Shown one piece after another: positions 5,988-13,360 of a stretch of 45,128 nt of DNA (its first letter is position 1; each line of letters opens with the position of its first letter). A program made the position numbers and the translations under genes. The stretch is from the NCBI GenBank assembly GCA_013286045.1, contig JABDGM010000028.1, positions 1 through 45,128 of the forward strand, read 5' to 3'. The DNA is from Planctomycetota bacterium (GTDB lineage Bacteria; Planctomycetota; Planctomycetia; Pirellulales; Lacipirellulaceae). Under the pieces are notes generated by a model that was not told the origin of the DNA, searched no databases, and saw only the letters and a list, made by a program, of their open reading frames with translations.

Positions 5988-8111
5988 TTACCGTTGCGGA
6001 GAGAAATCCTCGCGGGTGATGCCAAGCTTCCGCATCATGGCGTTCAGCGTAGTGCGGTGCAAGCCCAGCCGCGTTGCGGCGGCGGTGACAACCCCCGAAC
6101 AATCGCGAAGCACCTGGAGGATATGTTCCCGCTCCACATGCTCGAGAGTGACGTTGGTCGAGCCTTCCTGGACGTCCTGCGCCTCCACCTGCAATTCCTC
6201 CAACGGCGCATGCAGGCTGGAACCCTTTGTGAGAATTACCGAGCGCTCGATGAAGTTTTCCAGTTCGCGTATATTTCCCGGCCAGTTCCAGGCGGTAAGA
6301 GCGCGCATCGTTTCCGATGGAATCTTATCGATTTGCCGGTCCATCTTAGAGGCATATTTCTTGGTGAAGTGGCGGCAAAGCGCGGGAATGTCCTCCGGGC
6401 GATCGCGCAACGGAGGCGTGGTGATTGGGAAAACCTTCAGCCGGTAGTAAAGATCGCTGCGGAAGAGTTTATCCCCCATCATCTGAGTCAGATTCCGGTT
6501 GGTCGCGGCAACCAGGCGGACGTCGATCGGAATCGTCTTGGTGCCGCCCAGCCGTTCAAAGGATTTCTCCTGTAATGCCCGCAATAACTTGGGCTGTAGG
6601 TCGAGGGGTATGTCGCCCACCTCGTCCAGGAATAGCGTCCCCCGGTGCGCCATCTCGAACCGCCCGATCTTCTGCTGCAACGCGCCGGTGAACGCGCCTC
6701 TTTCGTAACCGAATAGCTCGCTTTCGAGCAGTCCGGTGGGAATGGCCGCGCAATTCAAAGTGATGAACGGAAGATGTTTTCGCGGGCTCATGCGGTGCAC
6801 CGCGCGCGCGATCAATTCCTTGCCTGTACCGGTTTCGCCCAGGATCAAGACTGTGGCATCGGTAGGCGCAACCAATTCCACCAATCGCTGCACGCGTTTC
6901 AGCGCCGCGCTGCCGCCTACGATTTCGTCGAAGTTGTCGGTCGATTCGGTCTCGGCTTCTTCGACGCTCTCGCGCCGTTCGCGATCCCGCAGGTCCTGCA
7001 CAAACGCGATCCATCGGAAGGGAGAGAGCTTCAGCACCGCCGTGGCCACCAGCACCGGGATGCGCGTTCCATCCTTGCGGATCAACTCCTTTTCGAAGGG
7101 CGTGCAGGCGCCGAACCGCAGTCCTTCCTCATGCGCCAACTCATCCAAGGGGGCGTATTCGGGAGGCGTAAGACCGGGCCAGTTGATTTTGCCGGCCAAC
7201 AGATCTTCGCGGCTGTATCCGCTCATCTTAAGAAACGCGTCGTTGGCTTCGGGAACCCGGTCGAACTCTCCGGATACGACGCCAGCGATGGTGGAGTGCA
7301 AGGGGATGCGGGACACTCGCGCAAGACTATGGCGTAACTTCTCATCCCGTCCATGACGCTCGCTGAAATCGCGCACGACCCGAGCGAAGCCCTGCAAGAC
7401 TCCGCTTTCATCCTTGAGCGCCATGGTAATCGTATTGGCCCAGAATTGCGCTCCGCCTTTTCTGGCTTGCCAGCCTTCCGCGCCGATGTGACCTTCCACC
7501 TCGGCGCGGTGGAGATTTTCCTGCAAGCAGGCGCGCAACGGAGCTTCGTTGGGATAGAGCAGCGATACGTGTTGTCCGATCGTCTCATCCTGCTGATAGC
7601 CATAGATACGCGCCGCTCCCGCATACCAGGCGGCGACGCGTCCCTGGACATCGAGTAAGTACAGCGCGTAGTCTTGCACCCAAGATGGAATGCGTTCCGC
7701 CTCAGCTTCCAAAGTGAGCCCGGGCGCAATCTTAGGCCGTAAAGCCAACGCATGCCGCGATGGCAATACGTTTCCTCGCGCGGAGTATTCTACTTCTTCC
7801 GGCAGTCCGTTCGGACCGATCAACTTGAGCGTGCCTTCCTGCTCGCCACGTTCCACGAAGGCGCGCCAAAGCTGCGACACCTCCGGCTTGGAGCTGACCG
7901 GGGCAAACTCTTGTATCGGCCGCCCAATGAGTCTTTCCCGGGGAAACCCTAGAAGCTTGCCGGCGCTCGCGCTGGCGTCGATCGAGGCGCCATCGTTATC
8001 GGCGATGAGAATGGGCGTGGACGGATGATACACAATCGCCCGAAAGAGCAATTCGAGTTCCTTCGGGCCGTTCTGCGCTAACCAAGTTGCGCTTTGCGGT
8101 AGAGATGCCAT
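5988..8111 (-). CDS. Sigma-54-dependent activator with three PAS domains
   Basis: 707 residues. Three PAS-like sensor domains lie at about 22-125, 140-255 and 265-380. The AAA+ domain (about 395-630) has Walker A GETGTGKE at 425-432, the sigma-54 contact loop GAFTGA at 472-477, Walker B GTLFLDE near 491-497 and an R-finger segment near RSDLYYRLKVFP. A C-terminal Fis-type helix-turn-helix (TAAATRLGLHRTTLNAMMRKLGI) binds DNA. There is no receiver domain, so the signal enters through the PAS domains (ligand, redox or a partner). It starts 8 nt after the crp-like stop, so the two are co-transcribed. The likely nearest target is the YSC84-ompA operon just downstream. Confidence 0.95.
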   Translation of the reverse strand: MASLPQSATWLAQNGPKELELLFRAIVYHPSTPILIADNDGASIDASASAGKLLGFPRERLIGRPIQEFAPVSSKPEVSQLWRAFVERGEQEGTLKLIGPNGLPEEVEYSARGNVLPSRHALALRPKIAPGLTLEAEAERIPSWVQDYALYLLDVQGRVAAWYAGAARIYGYQQDETIGQHVSLLYPNEAPLRACLQENLHRAEVEGHIGAEGWQARKGGAQFWANTITMALKDESGVLQGFARVVRDFSERHGRDEKLRHSLARVSRIPLHSTIAGVVSGEFDRVPEANDAFLKMSGYSREDLLAGKINWPGLTPPEYAPLDELAHEEGLRFGACTPFEKELIRKDGTRIPVLVATAVLKLSPFRWIAFVQDLRDRERRESVEEAETESTDNFDEIVGGSAALKRVQRLVELVAPTDATVLILGETGTGKELIARAVHRMSPRKHLPFITLNCAAIPTGLLESELFGYERGAFTGALQQKIGRFEMAHRGTLFLDEVGDIPLDLQPKLLRALQEKSFERLGGTKTIPIDVRLVAATNRNLTQMMGDKLFRSDLYYRLKVFPITTPPLRDRPEDIPALCRHFTKKYASKMDRQIDKIPSETMRALTAWNWPGNIRELENFIERSVILTKGSSLHAPLEELQVEAQDVQEGSTNVTLEHVEREHILQVLRDCSGVVTAAATRLGLHRTTLNAMMRKLGITREDFSPQR

Positions 8112-8119
8112 TACAACTT

Positions 8120-8842
8120 TCAGTCGTGCAAGACGACATTTAATAGCGAACTATGGACTTCCAGGTGGCCGTTGTAAGTGACAAAGCCCAGTTTGCGGAA
8201 CTTATTCATGAAGAAGCTGACTCGCGATCGCGTGGTTCCCACAATCTCAGCCAGGGTTTGCTGGCTGATCTTCGCAATCACCGTCTCCGGCTTGCCTTCC
8301 TTGCCGAAGTTGGCCAGCAGAAGCAGAACGCGCGCCAGCCGCTTTTCGCTGGAGTTGAACAACTGGTCCACCAGGTCTTCCTCAATGCGGATACTGCGGG
8401 CGAGCAGGCGCTGCAGGAACAACTCGGTAAACACCGGTTCGTCGCGCAGCACGCGGATCGCGGCGCTCTTATCCAGGCGCGCGACTGAGGACGCCAGCAT
8501 CGCGGTGGCGGTAGCCATGCGCTTGACTTGCCCGGCCAGGCACCCCTCGCCGAAGAAATCGCCGGCGCTCAAAATCGCGATTACCGCCTCTTTTCCGCGG
8601 TTCGATACCACGGTGAGCTTAACCTTGCCTTTGTGGATGTAGAAAATCGAATCCGCGCTATCGCCCTGTGAATAGAGGACTTGCTTCGCAGGGTGGTCGG
8701 CCAGCGTTCTGCCTTGGCCCACTTTGGACAGGAAGACCGGCGCGCTGAAGGCGACGGCTTTCGTGGTTCGGCTCTTTCCCGTTGGCTGAATAGAAGTGTC
8801 CCTTTTTAGTGTAGGGCGTATAGCGGCGCAGCGTCTGGTCAA
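8120..8842 (-). CDS. Crp/Fnr-family transcription regulator
   Basis: A cyclic-nucleotide-binding-type beta roll (VLYSQGDSADSIFYIHKGKV, then AILSAGDFFGEGCLAG) is followed by a dimer helix and a winged helix (ISQQTLAEIVGTTRSRVSFF). There is no CxxC cluster, so it is not an iron-sulfur FNR. The start is uncertain. TTG 8842 gives 240 residues but lacks a ribosome site and lies within a repeated palindrome. An in-frame ATT at 8791, with AAGGGA 7 nt upstream, would give a more typical N-terminus. It is co-transcribed with the sigma-54 activator downstream. Confidence 0.9.
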   Translation of the reverse strand: MTRRCAAIRPTLKRDTSIQPTGKSRTTKAVAFSAPVFLSKVGQGRTLADHPAKQVLYSQGDSADSIFYIHKGKVKLTVVSNRGKEAVIAILSAGDFFGEGCLAGQVKRMATATAMLASSVARLDKSAAIRVLRDEPVFTELFLQRLLARSIRIEEDLVDQLFNSSEKRLARVLLLLANFGKEGKPETVIAKISQQTLAEIVGTTRSRVSFFMNKFRKLGFVTYNGHLEVHSSLLNVVLHD

Positions 8843-8857
8843 TATTGGTCAATATTG
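8837..8857. promoter_or_regulatory. Tandem CAATATTG palindromes at the crp-like start
   Basis: GGTCAATATT is repeated head to tail at 8837-8846 and 8847-8856, giving two 8-bp palindromes CAATATTG (8840-8847 and 8850-8857) spaced 10 bp, one helical turn. This is a likely operator or autoregulatory site. Confidence 0.45.
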
Positions 8858-8881
8858 GCCACAAAGGGCGACAACGCAATT

Positions 8882-9265
8882 TCAGGGGTGAATTCCCTGG
8901 ACCGCTCCCAGAGCACAGCCGACTCTAGCGAGCAAGTCCGCGGCGTGAAAAGGCTTGGCCACGCAGCCGTAGCCGCGATTGGCGGCCGCGTTCGCGCCGG
9001 ACATGAAGAGTACGGGCAAATCGCTGTCGAGCCGCAGGATACGATCCGCCATGTCCAGACCATTCATCCGTGGCATCTCCACATCGGTCAAAACCAGGGA
9101 GATTGCCGGTTGATGTTGTTGGAAGAGAGCAAGACCGGCATCTCCATCGCCGGCCACAAATACGGCGTGCCCGGCGTTCTCAAGAAAGGCCTTTACCAGT
9201 TCTACGATGGAATCGTCATCGTCTACCACCAGGATCGCGGTTGCAAGTCTATCGGGCTGCCTCAT
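8882..9265 (-). CDS. Stand-alone response-regulator receiver
   Basis: 127 residues, a single CheY-like receiver: acidic pocket VVDDDD, phospho-acceptor Asp in VLTDVEMPRMNG, switch Ser in FMSGAN and Lys in VAKPF. There is no output domain, so it acts by protein contact or in a phosphorelay. ATG 9265 has GGAGGAA 6 nt upstream and overlaps the stop of the upstream membrane peptide (ATGA), so translation is coupled. It is a plausible partner for the tandem kinases at the start of the window or for the PAS-containing activator; this is inference. Confidence 0.92.
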   Translation of the reverse strand: MRQPDRLATAILVVDDDDSIVELVKAFLENAGHAVFVAGDGDAGLALFQQHQPAISLVLTDVEMPRMNGLDMADRILRLDSDLPVLFMSGANAAANRGYGCVAKPFHAADLLARVGCALGAVQGIHP

Positions 9266-9456
9266 GCGGCATTCCTCCGGGCTTTTCCGATCGCGTTTTC
9301 CGGGTGTGGAGACACTCGGCGTCTCTGAAACAAACGAATCAGGAGCACGAAGATGACGACGGCTGGCAGAATGTGGATCAGCCCTCCGGCGGTGTATGCC
9401 GTGGCAAGCCCCAGAGCCCACAACTGCAGCAAGATTACGCAGATGGCCCACAGCAC
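9262..9456 (-). CDS. Lmo0937/DUF5670-like small membrane protein
   Basis: 64 residues from GTG 9456 (GGAGG 9 nt upstream). Two hydrophobic helices flank SYTxGG-like AYTAGGLIH: LWAICVILLQLWALGLATAY, then HILPAVVIFVLLIRLF, followed by a basic tail. This matches the Lmo0937-type/DUF5670 pattern, with an unusually long charged tail (RRRVSPHPENAIGKARRNAA). Its stop overlaps the receiver start by 4 nt, tying a membrane peptide to a signalling protein. Confidence 0.82.
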   Translation of the reverse strand: MLWAICVILLQLWALGLATAYTAGGLIHILPAVVIFVLLIRLFQRRRVSPHPENAIGKARRNAA

Positions 9457-9532
9457 GTTATTGAACCTCCGGCCTTAGTTAGATCCCCCCTACTCCAGAA
9501 GGCTTTGTGCAATCTATCATCCCCCGCTTGGG

Positions 9533-9545
9533 GCATACTGTATGC
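9533..9545. promoter_or_regulatory. GCATAC T GTATGC palindrome in a divergent promoter region
   Basis: A perfect 6-bp inverted repeat around one base, between two divergently transcribed small membrane-protein genes. It is a likely operator for one or both. Confidence 0.35.
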
Positions 9546-9690
9546 TCACATTTGCTCACTTTGGCCCTGTACAAACGGATAGCCACAGAGCGCCCCGGAA
9601 GGAAAAACGACAGGCGCGATCACATGGGCCCGGCGTCATGCGACCGCCGTTCCTCGCTGCCAAACCGTCGCGCGCTGGGCGTTGCGAGGG

Positions 9691-9706
9691 TGGGCTGCGG
9701 ATTGCT
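9691..9706 (+). promoter_or_regulatory. Candidate sigma-54 promoter for the Thivi_2564-like gene
   Basis: TGGGCTGCGGATTGCT has GG-N10-GC spacing with TGG at -24 and a perfect TTGCT at -12. The predicted start is near 9717, just upstream of the ribosome site and 18 nt before the ATG. Confidence 0.45.
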
Positions 9707-9734
9707 TTCAAAGAGAGGAGAGGAGCGTGAGAAA

Positions 9735-9926
9735 ATGCCTTTGCTAAATATTGTGATGGTCTTGATCATCGTCGGCGTAGCGTTGCACTTGATCAACCGG
9801 AATATACCGATGGCGTCCAGCATCAAGTCGATTCTGAATGTCGTAGTAGTGGTTGTGGTATGCGTCTGGCTGTTGCAAACGACGGGTCTGTGGAACGGAG
9901 TAAGTACTTTCCGGCTTCACCGGTAG
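9735..9926 (+). CDS. Thivi_2564-family small membrane protein
   Basis: 63 residues: MPLLNIVMVLIIVGVALHLI, a central NRNIPMASSIKSILN motif, then a second helix (VVVVVVVCVWLLQ) ending TTGLWNG. The INRxIPMAxxIKxILNxVVVxxVxxWLL pattern is diagnostic of this family. Function is unknown; it is often seen near stress genes. ATG 9735 is supported by AGGAG 9 nt upstream; a longer reading frame from 9507 has no membrane or family sense. It converges on the gene at 10042-10356 across a strong hairpin. Confidence 0.85.
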   Translation: MPLLNIVMVLIIVGVALHLINRNIPMASSIKSILNVVVVVVVCVWLLQTTGLWNGVSTFRLHR

Positions 9927-9961
9927 GCGGGCTAATTCATCGTGCAACCGTCCCCTTTGGA

Positions 9962-9989
9962 CGCGGCGGGCTGATCGGATCCCGCCGCG
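9962..9989. terminator. Bidirectional GC-rich hairpin terminator
   Basis: CGCGGCGGG and CCCGCCGCG form a perfect 9-bp stem with a 10-nt loop between convergent genes. There is no T-run on either side, as is common for high-GC genomes. Confidence 0.55.
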
Positions 9990-10041
9990 CAAGGATGCGG
10001 TAAATGCCATGCGGGAGTGCGATGAGCCTGCCTCTTGCGAG

Positions 10042-10356
10042 TTATGCCGCGGGTTCCGGCCGTGTGCGGAAAGCAGCGAACACCGTCGCGCAAACACCGA
10101 TGGATGCAAGGCCCATCAGCAGGAAGAGCCTGGAAGCTATCGGAAGCGGGCTTGAAGCCGCTACGATGGCAATGAATCCGGACGCCAGAAAGTAACGTTT
10201 CAATTGAACCGCCCGCCCTGCAAGAACTATGCCCCCCATGCAGATCGCGAGGCCCAGCAGCGGCCCATAACTCGCAGTGAGATAGGACAAACTGGCCCCG
10301 ATAAGCAGGACTGGGATGGAAACCCAATCAATGACATTTTCAATCTTATGGAACAT
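10042..10356 (-). CDS. 104-aa multi-pass membrane protein, function unknown
   Basis: From ATG 10356 (AAGGAAAAG upstream) the protein starts MFHKIENVIDWVSIPVLLIG and has three or four hydrophobic segments (about 9-25, 28-48, 53-70 and 78-95) and a short basic C-terminus. No named family is recognised. It lies 81 bp downstream of the CsbD gene on the same strand with no terminator seen between, so it is probably co-transcribed. It belongs to the cluster of small membrane proteins in this part of the window. Confidence 0.7.
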   Translation of the reverse strand: MFHKIENVIDWVSIPVLLIGASLSYLTASYGPLLGLAICMGGIVLAGRAVQLKRYFLASGFIAIVAASSPLPIASRLFLLMGLASIGVCATVFAAFRTRPEPAA

Positions 10357-10437
10357 TGGTCTTTTCCTTATCGCTAATTCAAAGACGCCTGGCCGGGCCT
10401 GTCTCAAGTGCCGCAGGCCCCACCCGGCGAGAAACTA

Positions 10438-10668
10438 TCAAACAGGCCGCGTATCTTCGGTCTTAGCATCGTGCAGAGCGTGGGACCAACTATCCGCCTG
10501 CTTTTCCGCTTCTTCCTTGGCGATTCCGTATCGTTCTTGAATTTTCCCTACGAGTTGGTCTTTCTTGCCCGTTAGGGATTGAATATCATCGTCTGTAAAG
10601 TTGCCCCAACGCTCCCGGGCAGCTCCCTTAAGCTGTTTCCACTTGCCTTCCACTTGATCCCAGTTCAT
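10438..10668 (-). CDS. CsbD-family general stress protein
   Basis: 76 residues with the full CsbD signature: MNWDQVEGKWKQLKGAARER, W-N-F-T-DDD, LTGKKDQLVGKIQERYGIAKEEAEKQ. CsbD proteins are soluble, highly charged and induced in general stress; their molecular role is unknown. GGAGG lies 6 nt before the ATG. A possible but weak -24/-12 site (TGG-N10-TGCA) lies roughly 55 bp upstream. Confidence 0.93.
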   Translation of the reverse strand: MNWDQVEGKWKQLKGAARERWGNFTDDDIQSLTGKKDQLVGKIQERYGIAKEEAEKQADSWSHALHDAKTEDTRPV

Positions 10669-10951
10669 CTATATCCTCCATTCGGGCGACCTGGCGCCGC
10701 GATTTTCAGATATAGAGGTGCATTCCGATGCCCACCCGATTCGGCCACACATCATCCATATGCGCCTCTACGCTGCCCACGGCAAGCCGGAACGGAAGGA
10801 CGGTCGCGCGACCGCGTGGAGCCAGTTGACCGGATATGGTCGTTACGCACTTCGTTGCCAGATCCCCGACGAACGGATGCGCGGCCCAATCGAGGCTGGG
10901 CCAACAACGTGCACTTGTGCATCGCGTACTTGAGAGAAAAGGAATCGAATC

Positions 10952-11308
10952 GTGAAAAATAAATTGATGGCGTTGATCCTACTGACAGGGGGAACCCTCT
11001 TTGCACAGTTTTCGGTCGGAGTCAGAATTGGCGCCCCGCCGCCCGTGCGCGTAGTGCGTGTTCAGCCGCGAAGCCCAGGCTCGGGATATGTGTGGGTCGG
11101 AGGCTATTGGTATCCCGCGGGCAGCCGCTATAAGTGGCACGACGGATACTGGACGCGCCCCGCCTACGCCGGCGCACGATGGGTAGAGCCTCATCATGAC
11201 GGACACCAATACTTCGCCGGCTACTGGGATGGCGATCACGGCCAGATCGGCCATGACCACCATAGCGATCGCGGCCATGACCGCGATTTCAGACACGACC
11301 ATCAATAA
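10952..11308 (+). CDS. YXWGXW-type secreted protein
   Basis: 118 residues from GTG 10952 (AAAGGAA upstream). A signal peptide (MKNKLMALILLTGGTLFAQF) is followed by PPPVRVVRVQPRSPGSGYVW and repeated aromatic motifs: VWVGGYWYPAG, WHDGYWTRPAYAG, YFAGYWDGD. These match the YXWGXW repeat family, predicted periplasmic or outer-membrane associated. The C-terminus is His/Asp rich (GHDHHSDRGHDRDFRHDH) and may bind metal. A possible -24/-12 site (GG at 10899-10900, TGCA at 10910-10913) lies about 40 bp upstream. Confidence 0.85.
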   Translation: MKNKLMALILLTGGTLFAQFSVGVRIGAPPPVRVVRVQPRSPGSGYVWVGGYWYPAGSRYKWHDGYWTRPAYAGARWVEPHHDGHQYFAGYWDGDHGQIGHDHHSDRGHDRDFRHDHQ

Positions 11309-11437
11309 ACGTTCCCCCGGCCACCGGGCGGGTTCAGCTTAAAGCTTGGCCCGTTCCGGCGGCGAGGTCACTCCACTCCGCCCCCCGGTCAGATTCTGCA
11401 AGTCAACCCGTTTCCACAAACCTCTCCTTCGCGCTTG

Positions 11438-11477
11438 CGGTCACATACGGTCATGTGACCGTGATCGGTCAGTCACC
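11438..11477. promoter_or_regulatory. Cluster of GGTCA palindromes upstream of the sortase locus
   Basis: CGGTCACAT-N6-ATGTGACCG (11438-11461) is a perfect 9-bp inverted repeat. A nested CGGTCA-TG-TGACCG and a further GGTCA at 11467 follow. Four half-sites fall in 33 bp, about 110-150 bp upstream of the start codon. Confidence 0.5.
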
Positions 11478-11587
11478 ATCGGATCGCTCGATATCCGACG
11501 CGCCAAAGTCACGTTCCCTCAGATCGTAATCCTTCCGGCCGACGGCCACTGAAGTGCCCTATGCGGAACGAAACAAGAAAGCAGAAA

Positions 11588-12337
11588 ATGAATCTATTCA
11601 AAGCAGCAACGACAGTATGTTGTATTGCCGTAATGGGCGCGGCGGTTGCGCCGGCCGCCATGGCGGACGATTGGAATCGAAAGACCGTAGTCACATTCAG
11701 CGGCCCGGTGGAGATTCCCGGCGTCCATCTCGCAGGCTGGAGCGTTTTGCCTGCCGGCACCTATGTCTTCAAGATCCTGGATTCGCAGTCCGACCGGCAC
11801 ATCGTCCAGATCTTTACGCAGGACGAGAAGAAGGTCGTCGCTACCATCCTTGCGATTCCCAACTATCGCCTTCAGGCTACCGACAAGACCGTGATCACCT
11901 TCCGCGAACGCCCGGCCGGCGAGCCGGAAGCCCTCCGCGCCTGGTTCTATCCGGGTCGCAATTGGGGCGAGGAGTTCGTCTATCCGAAAGCCATGGCGCT
12001 CGCGATCGCTAAGGAAACCAACACGCCCGTTCTCTTCACGCCTGCCGAACTGCCTCTCGAGGTCGCAGAGCCGATCCAATCGGCGGGTGTGCCGGTCGTC
12101 GTGCAACTGAAACAGGCCCCGATCATGGCCATTAAACCTTCTGGCGAAGAGGTCGAAATCGCGGAAGTAGTGACTGCGCCGCCCGTCCAAGCCCAAGCCG
12201 AGGCCGCGCCGGCATCCGGGGTTGCGGAAAGAACGCTGCCTTCGACTGCGAGTTACTTGCCGTTGATGGCGGCCTTCGGCCTGCTGGCACTAGGTAGCGC
12301 TTTGGCCCTGCGTATGGCCGAACGGCGCATCCAGTAA
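11588..12337 (+). CDS. Secreted protein with C-terminal LPSTAS sorting signal
   Basis: 249 residues from ATG 11588 (an in-frame ATG at 11561 adds nine basic residues). A signal peptide ends near APAAMADD. The mature domain (about 30-150) starts WNRKTVVTFSGPVEIPGVHL and looks beta-rich; similar acidobacterial secreted proteins are remembered but have no known function. A Pro/Ala/Glu-rich linker follows. The C-terminus is a textbook sortase signal: LPSTAS (residues 217-222), a hydrophobic helix (about 223-243) and basic RMAERRIQ. LPxTA(S) is the motif used by class D sortases, and a class D-like sortase lies 1 kb downstream. It is probably the substrate, held in the inner membrane and then moved to a cell-wall or other amine acceptor. 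Confidence 0.85.
   Translation: MNLFKAATTVCCIAVMGAAVAPAAMADDWNRKTVVTFSGPVEIPGVHLAGWSVLPAGTYVFKILDSQSDRHIVQIFTQDEKKVVATILAIPNYRLQATDKTVITFRERPAGEPEALRAWFYPGRNWGEEFVYPKAMALAIAKETNTPVLFTPAELPLEVAEPIQSAGVPVVVQLKQAPIMAIKPSGEEVEIAEVVTAPPVQAQAEAAPASGVAERTLPSTASYLPLMAAFGLLALGSALALRMAERRIQ
12236..12337 (+). other. Cell-wall sorting signal (LPxTAS, helix, basic tail)
   Basis: Encodes LPSTASYLPLMAAF, then a hydrophobic run and RMAERRIQ. The order motif, helix, positive tail is the tripartite sortase signal. The predicted cut is between Thr and Ala. Confidence 0.75.
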
Positions 12338-12366
12338 GTTAGTAGCGATAACGCGGCGTGCGTAAT

Positions 12367-12381
12367 CCGGCGCGCCGCCGG
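12367..12381 (+). terminator. Hairpin between substrate and VWFA genes
   Basis: CCGGCG CGC CGCCGG, a 6-bp stem with a 3-nt loop, without a T-run. It may attenuate transcription so that the substrate is made in excess over the downstream genes. Confidence 0.3.
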
Positions 12382-12412
12382 AAGTTCAAGAGACAAACGG
12401 AATCGGCAACAT

Positions 12413-13360
12413 ATGCGCCTCTTCATTTTCCTGTCGATCGCCACCGCGGGCCTTGGCTTCGCCGGGGCACAAGATCCGCAGTCGAATGAAGACTCGCCGT
12501 CTCTCCGGATCTCTGTCAATGTCGAGTTAGTCGCCCTGCCGGTTACGGTGCGCGATGCCAAGGGCCGGCCTGTTGTGGACTTACGCGAGCGGGATTTTGA
12601 GGTGTATGAGAACGGCGTTCGGCAGTCCGTTCGTGTTTTCCGCCATGAAGATATTCCGGTTACAGTAGGGCTGGTAATCGACCACAGCGGAAGCATGCGG
12701 CCGAAGTTATCCCAAACGATCGACGCCGCGCGCACCTTCGTTCACGCCAGCAATCCGGAAGACGAGATGTTTGTAGTTAATTTCAATGAGCGTGTGCAGG
12801 TGGGGCTTCCCAGTCAAGTTCGTTTCACTAATCGGTTCGATCAACTGGAGCCGGCGATCCTGAGGGCGCCCGCGGCGGGTCAGACGGCGCTTTACGACGC
12901 GGTGTTTGACGCATTAACGCAGGTTGGAACCGGCGCGCGGGAGAAGCGGGCTCTGATCGTGATCAGCGACGGCGGCGACAATGCGAGCGCGCACACGCTG
13001 ACCGACGTCCTGAAGCTAGCCGCGCGATCGACGGCGGCCGTCTACACCATCGGCATTTTCGATTCGGACGACCCGGACCGCAATCCCGATATCCTCCGCC
13101 GCCTGGCGCACGCTACTGGAGGCGAGGCATTCTTTCCGCAAAGCGATGCAATCGTCGCGACGTGCGACTACATTGCGCACGATATGCGTAGTCAGTACCT
13201 GGTTGGATATGTTCCCACTCCCACTGCGCAGCATGCCGGTTATCGCTCGATTCGGGTAACCGCGCGCGCCGCGGGCAAAGGAAAACTTTCCGTCCGCACT
13301 CGCACCGGGTATTTCGCGGCCGTGAACTCCGGCATCGTCAAGAATCGGCCTTCCCGATGA
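12413..13360 (+). CDS. VWFA-related domain secreted protein
   Basis: 315 residues with signal peptide MRLFIFLSIATAGLGFAGAQ. Residues about 31-80 form the beta-rich N-terminal module typical of the acidobacterial VWFA-related family (VNVELVALPVTVRDAKGRPV, DLRERDFEVYENGVRQ). The von Willebrand A domain follows with an intact metal site DHSGSM (Asp90, Ser92, Ser94), a Thr in QTALYDAV and VISDGGDN. The C-terminal YRSIRVTA...LSVRTRTGYFA motif is also family-typical. It probably binds a protein partner in the periplasm in a metal-dependent way. No sorting signal of its own. Its stop overlaps the sortase start by 4 nt (ATGA), so the two are translationally coupled. Confidence 0.93.
   Translation: MRLFIFLSIATAGLGFAGAQDPQSNEDSPSLRISVNVELVALPVTVRDAKGRPVVDLRERDFEVYENGVRQSVRVFRHEDIPVTVGLVIDHSGSMRPKLSQTIDAARTFVHASNPEDEMFVVNFNERVQVGLPSQVRFTNRFDQLEPAILRAPAAGQTALYDAVFDALTQVGTGAREKRALIVISDGGDNASAHTLTDVLKLAARSTAAVYTIGIFDSDDPDRNPDILRRLAHATGGEAFFPQSDAIVATCDYIAHDMRSQYLVGYVPTPTAQHAGYRSIRVTARAAGKGKLSVRTRTGYFAAVNSGIVKNRPSR

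Noticed and set aside
11541..11557. GG-N10-GC pair just before the sorted-protein gene
   Set aside because: Flanking bases do not match the sigma-54 consensus; such pairs are frequent at this GC content.
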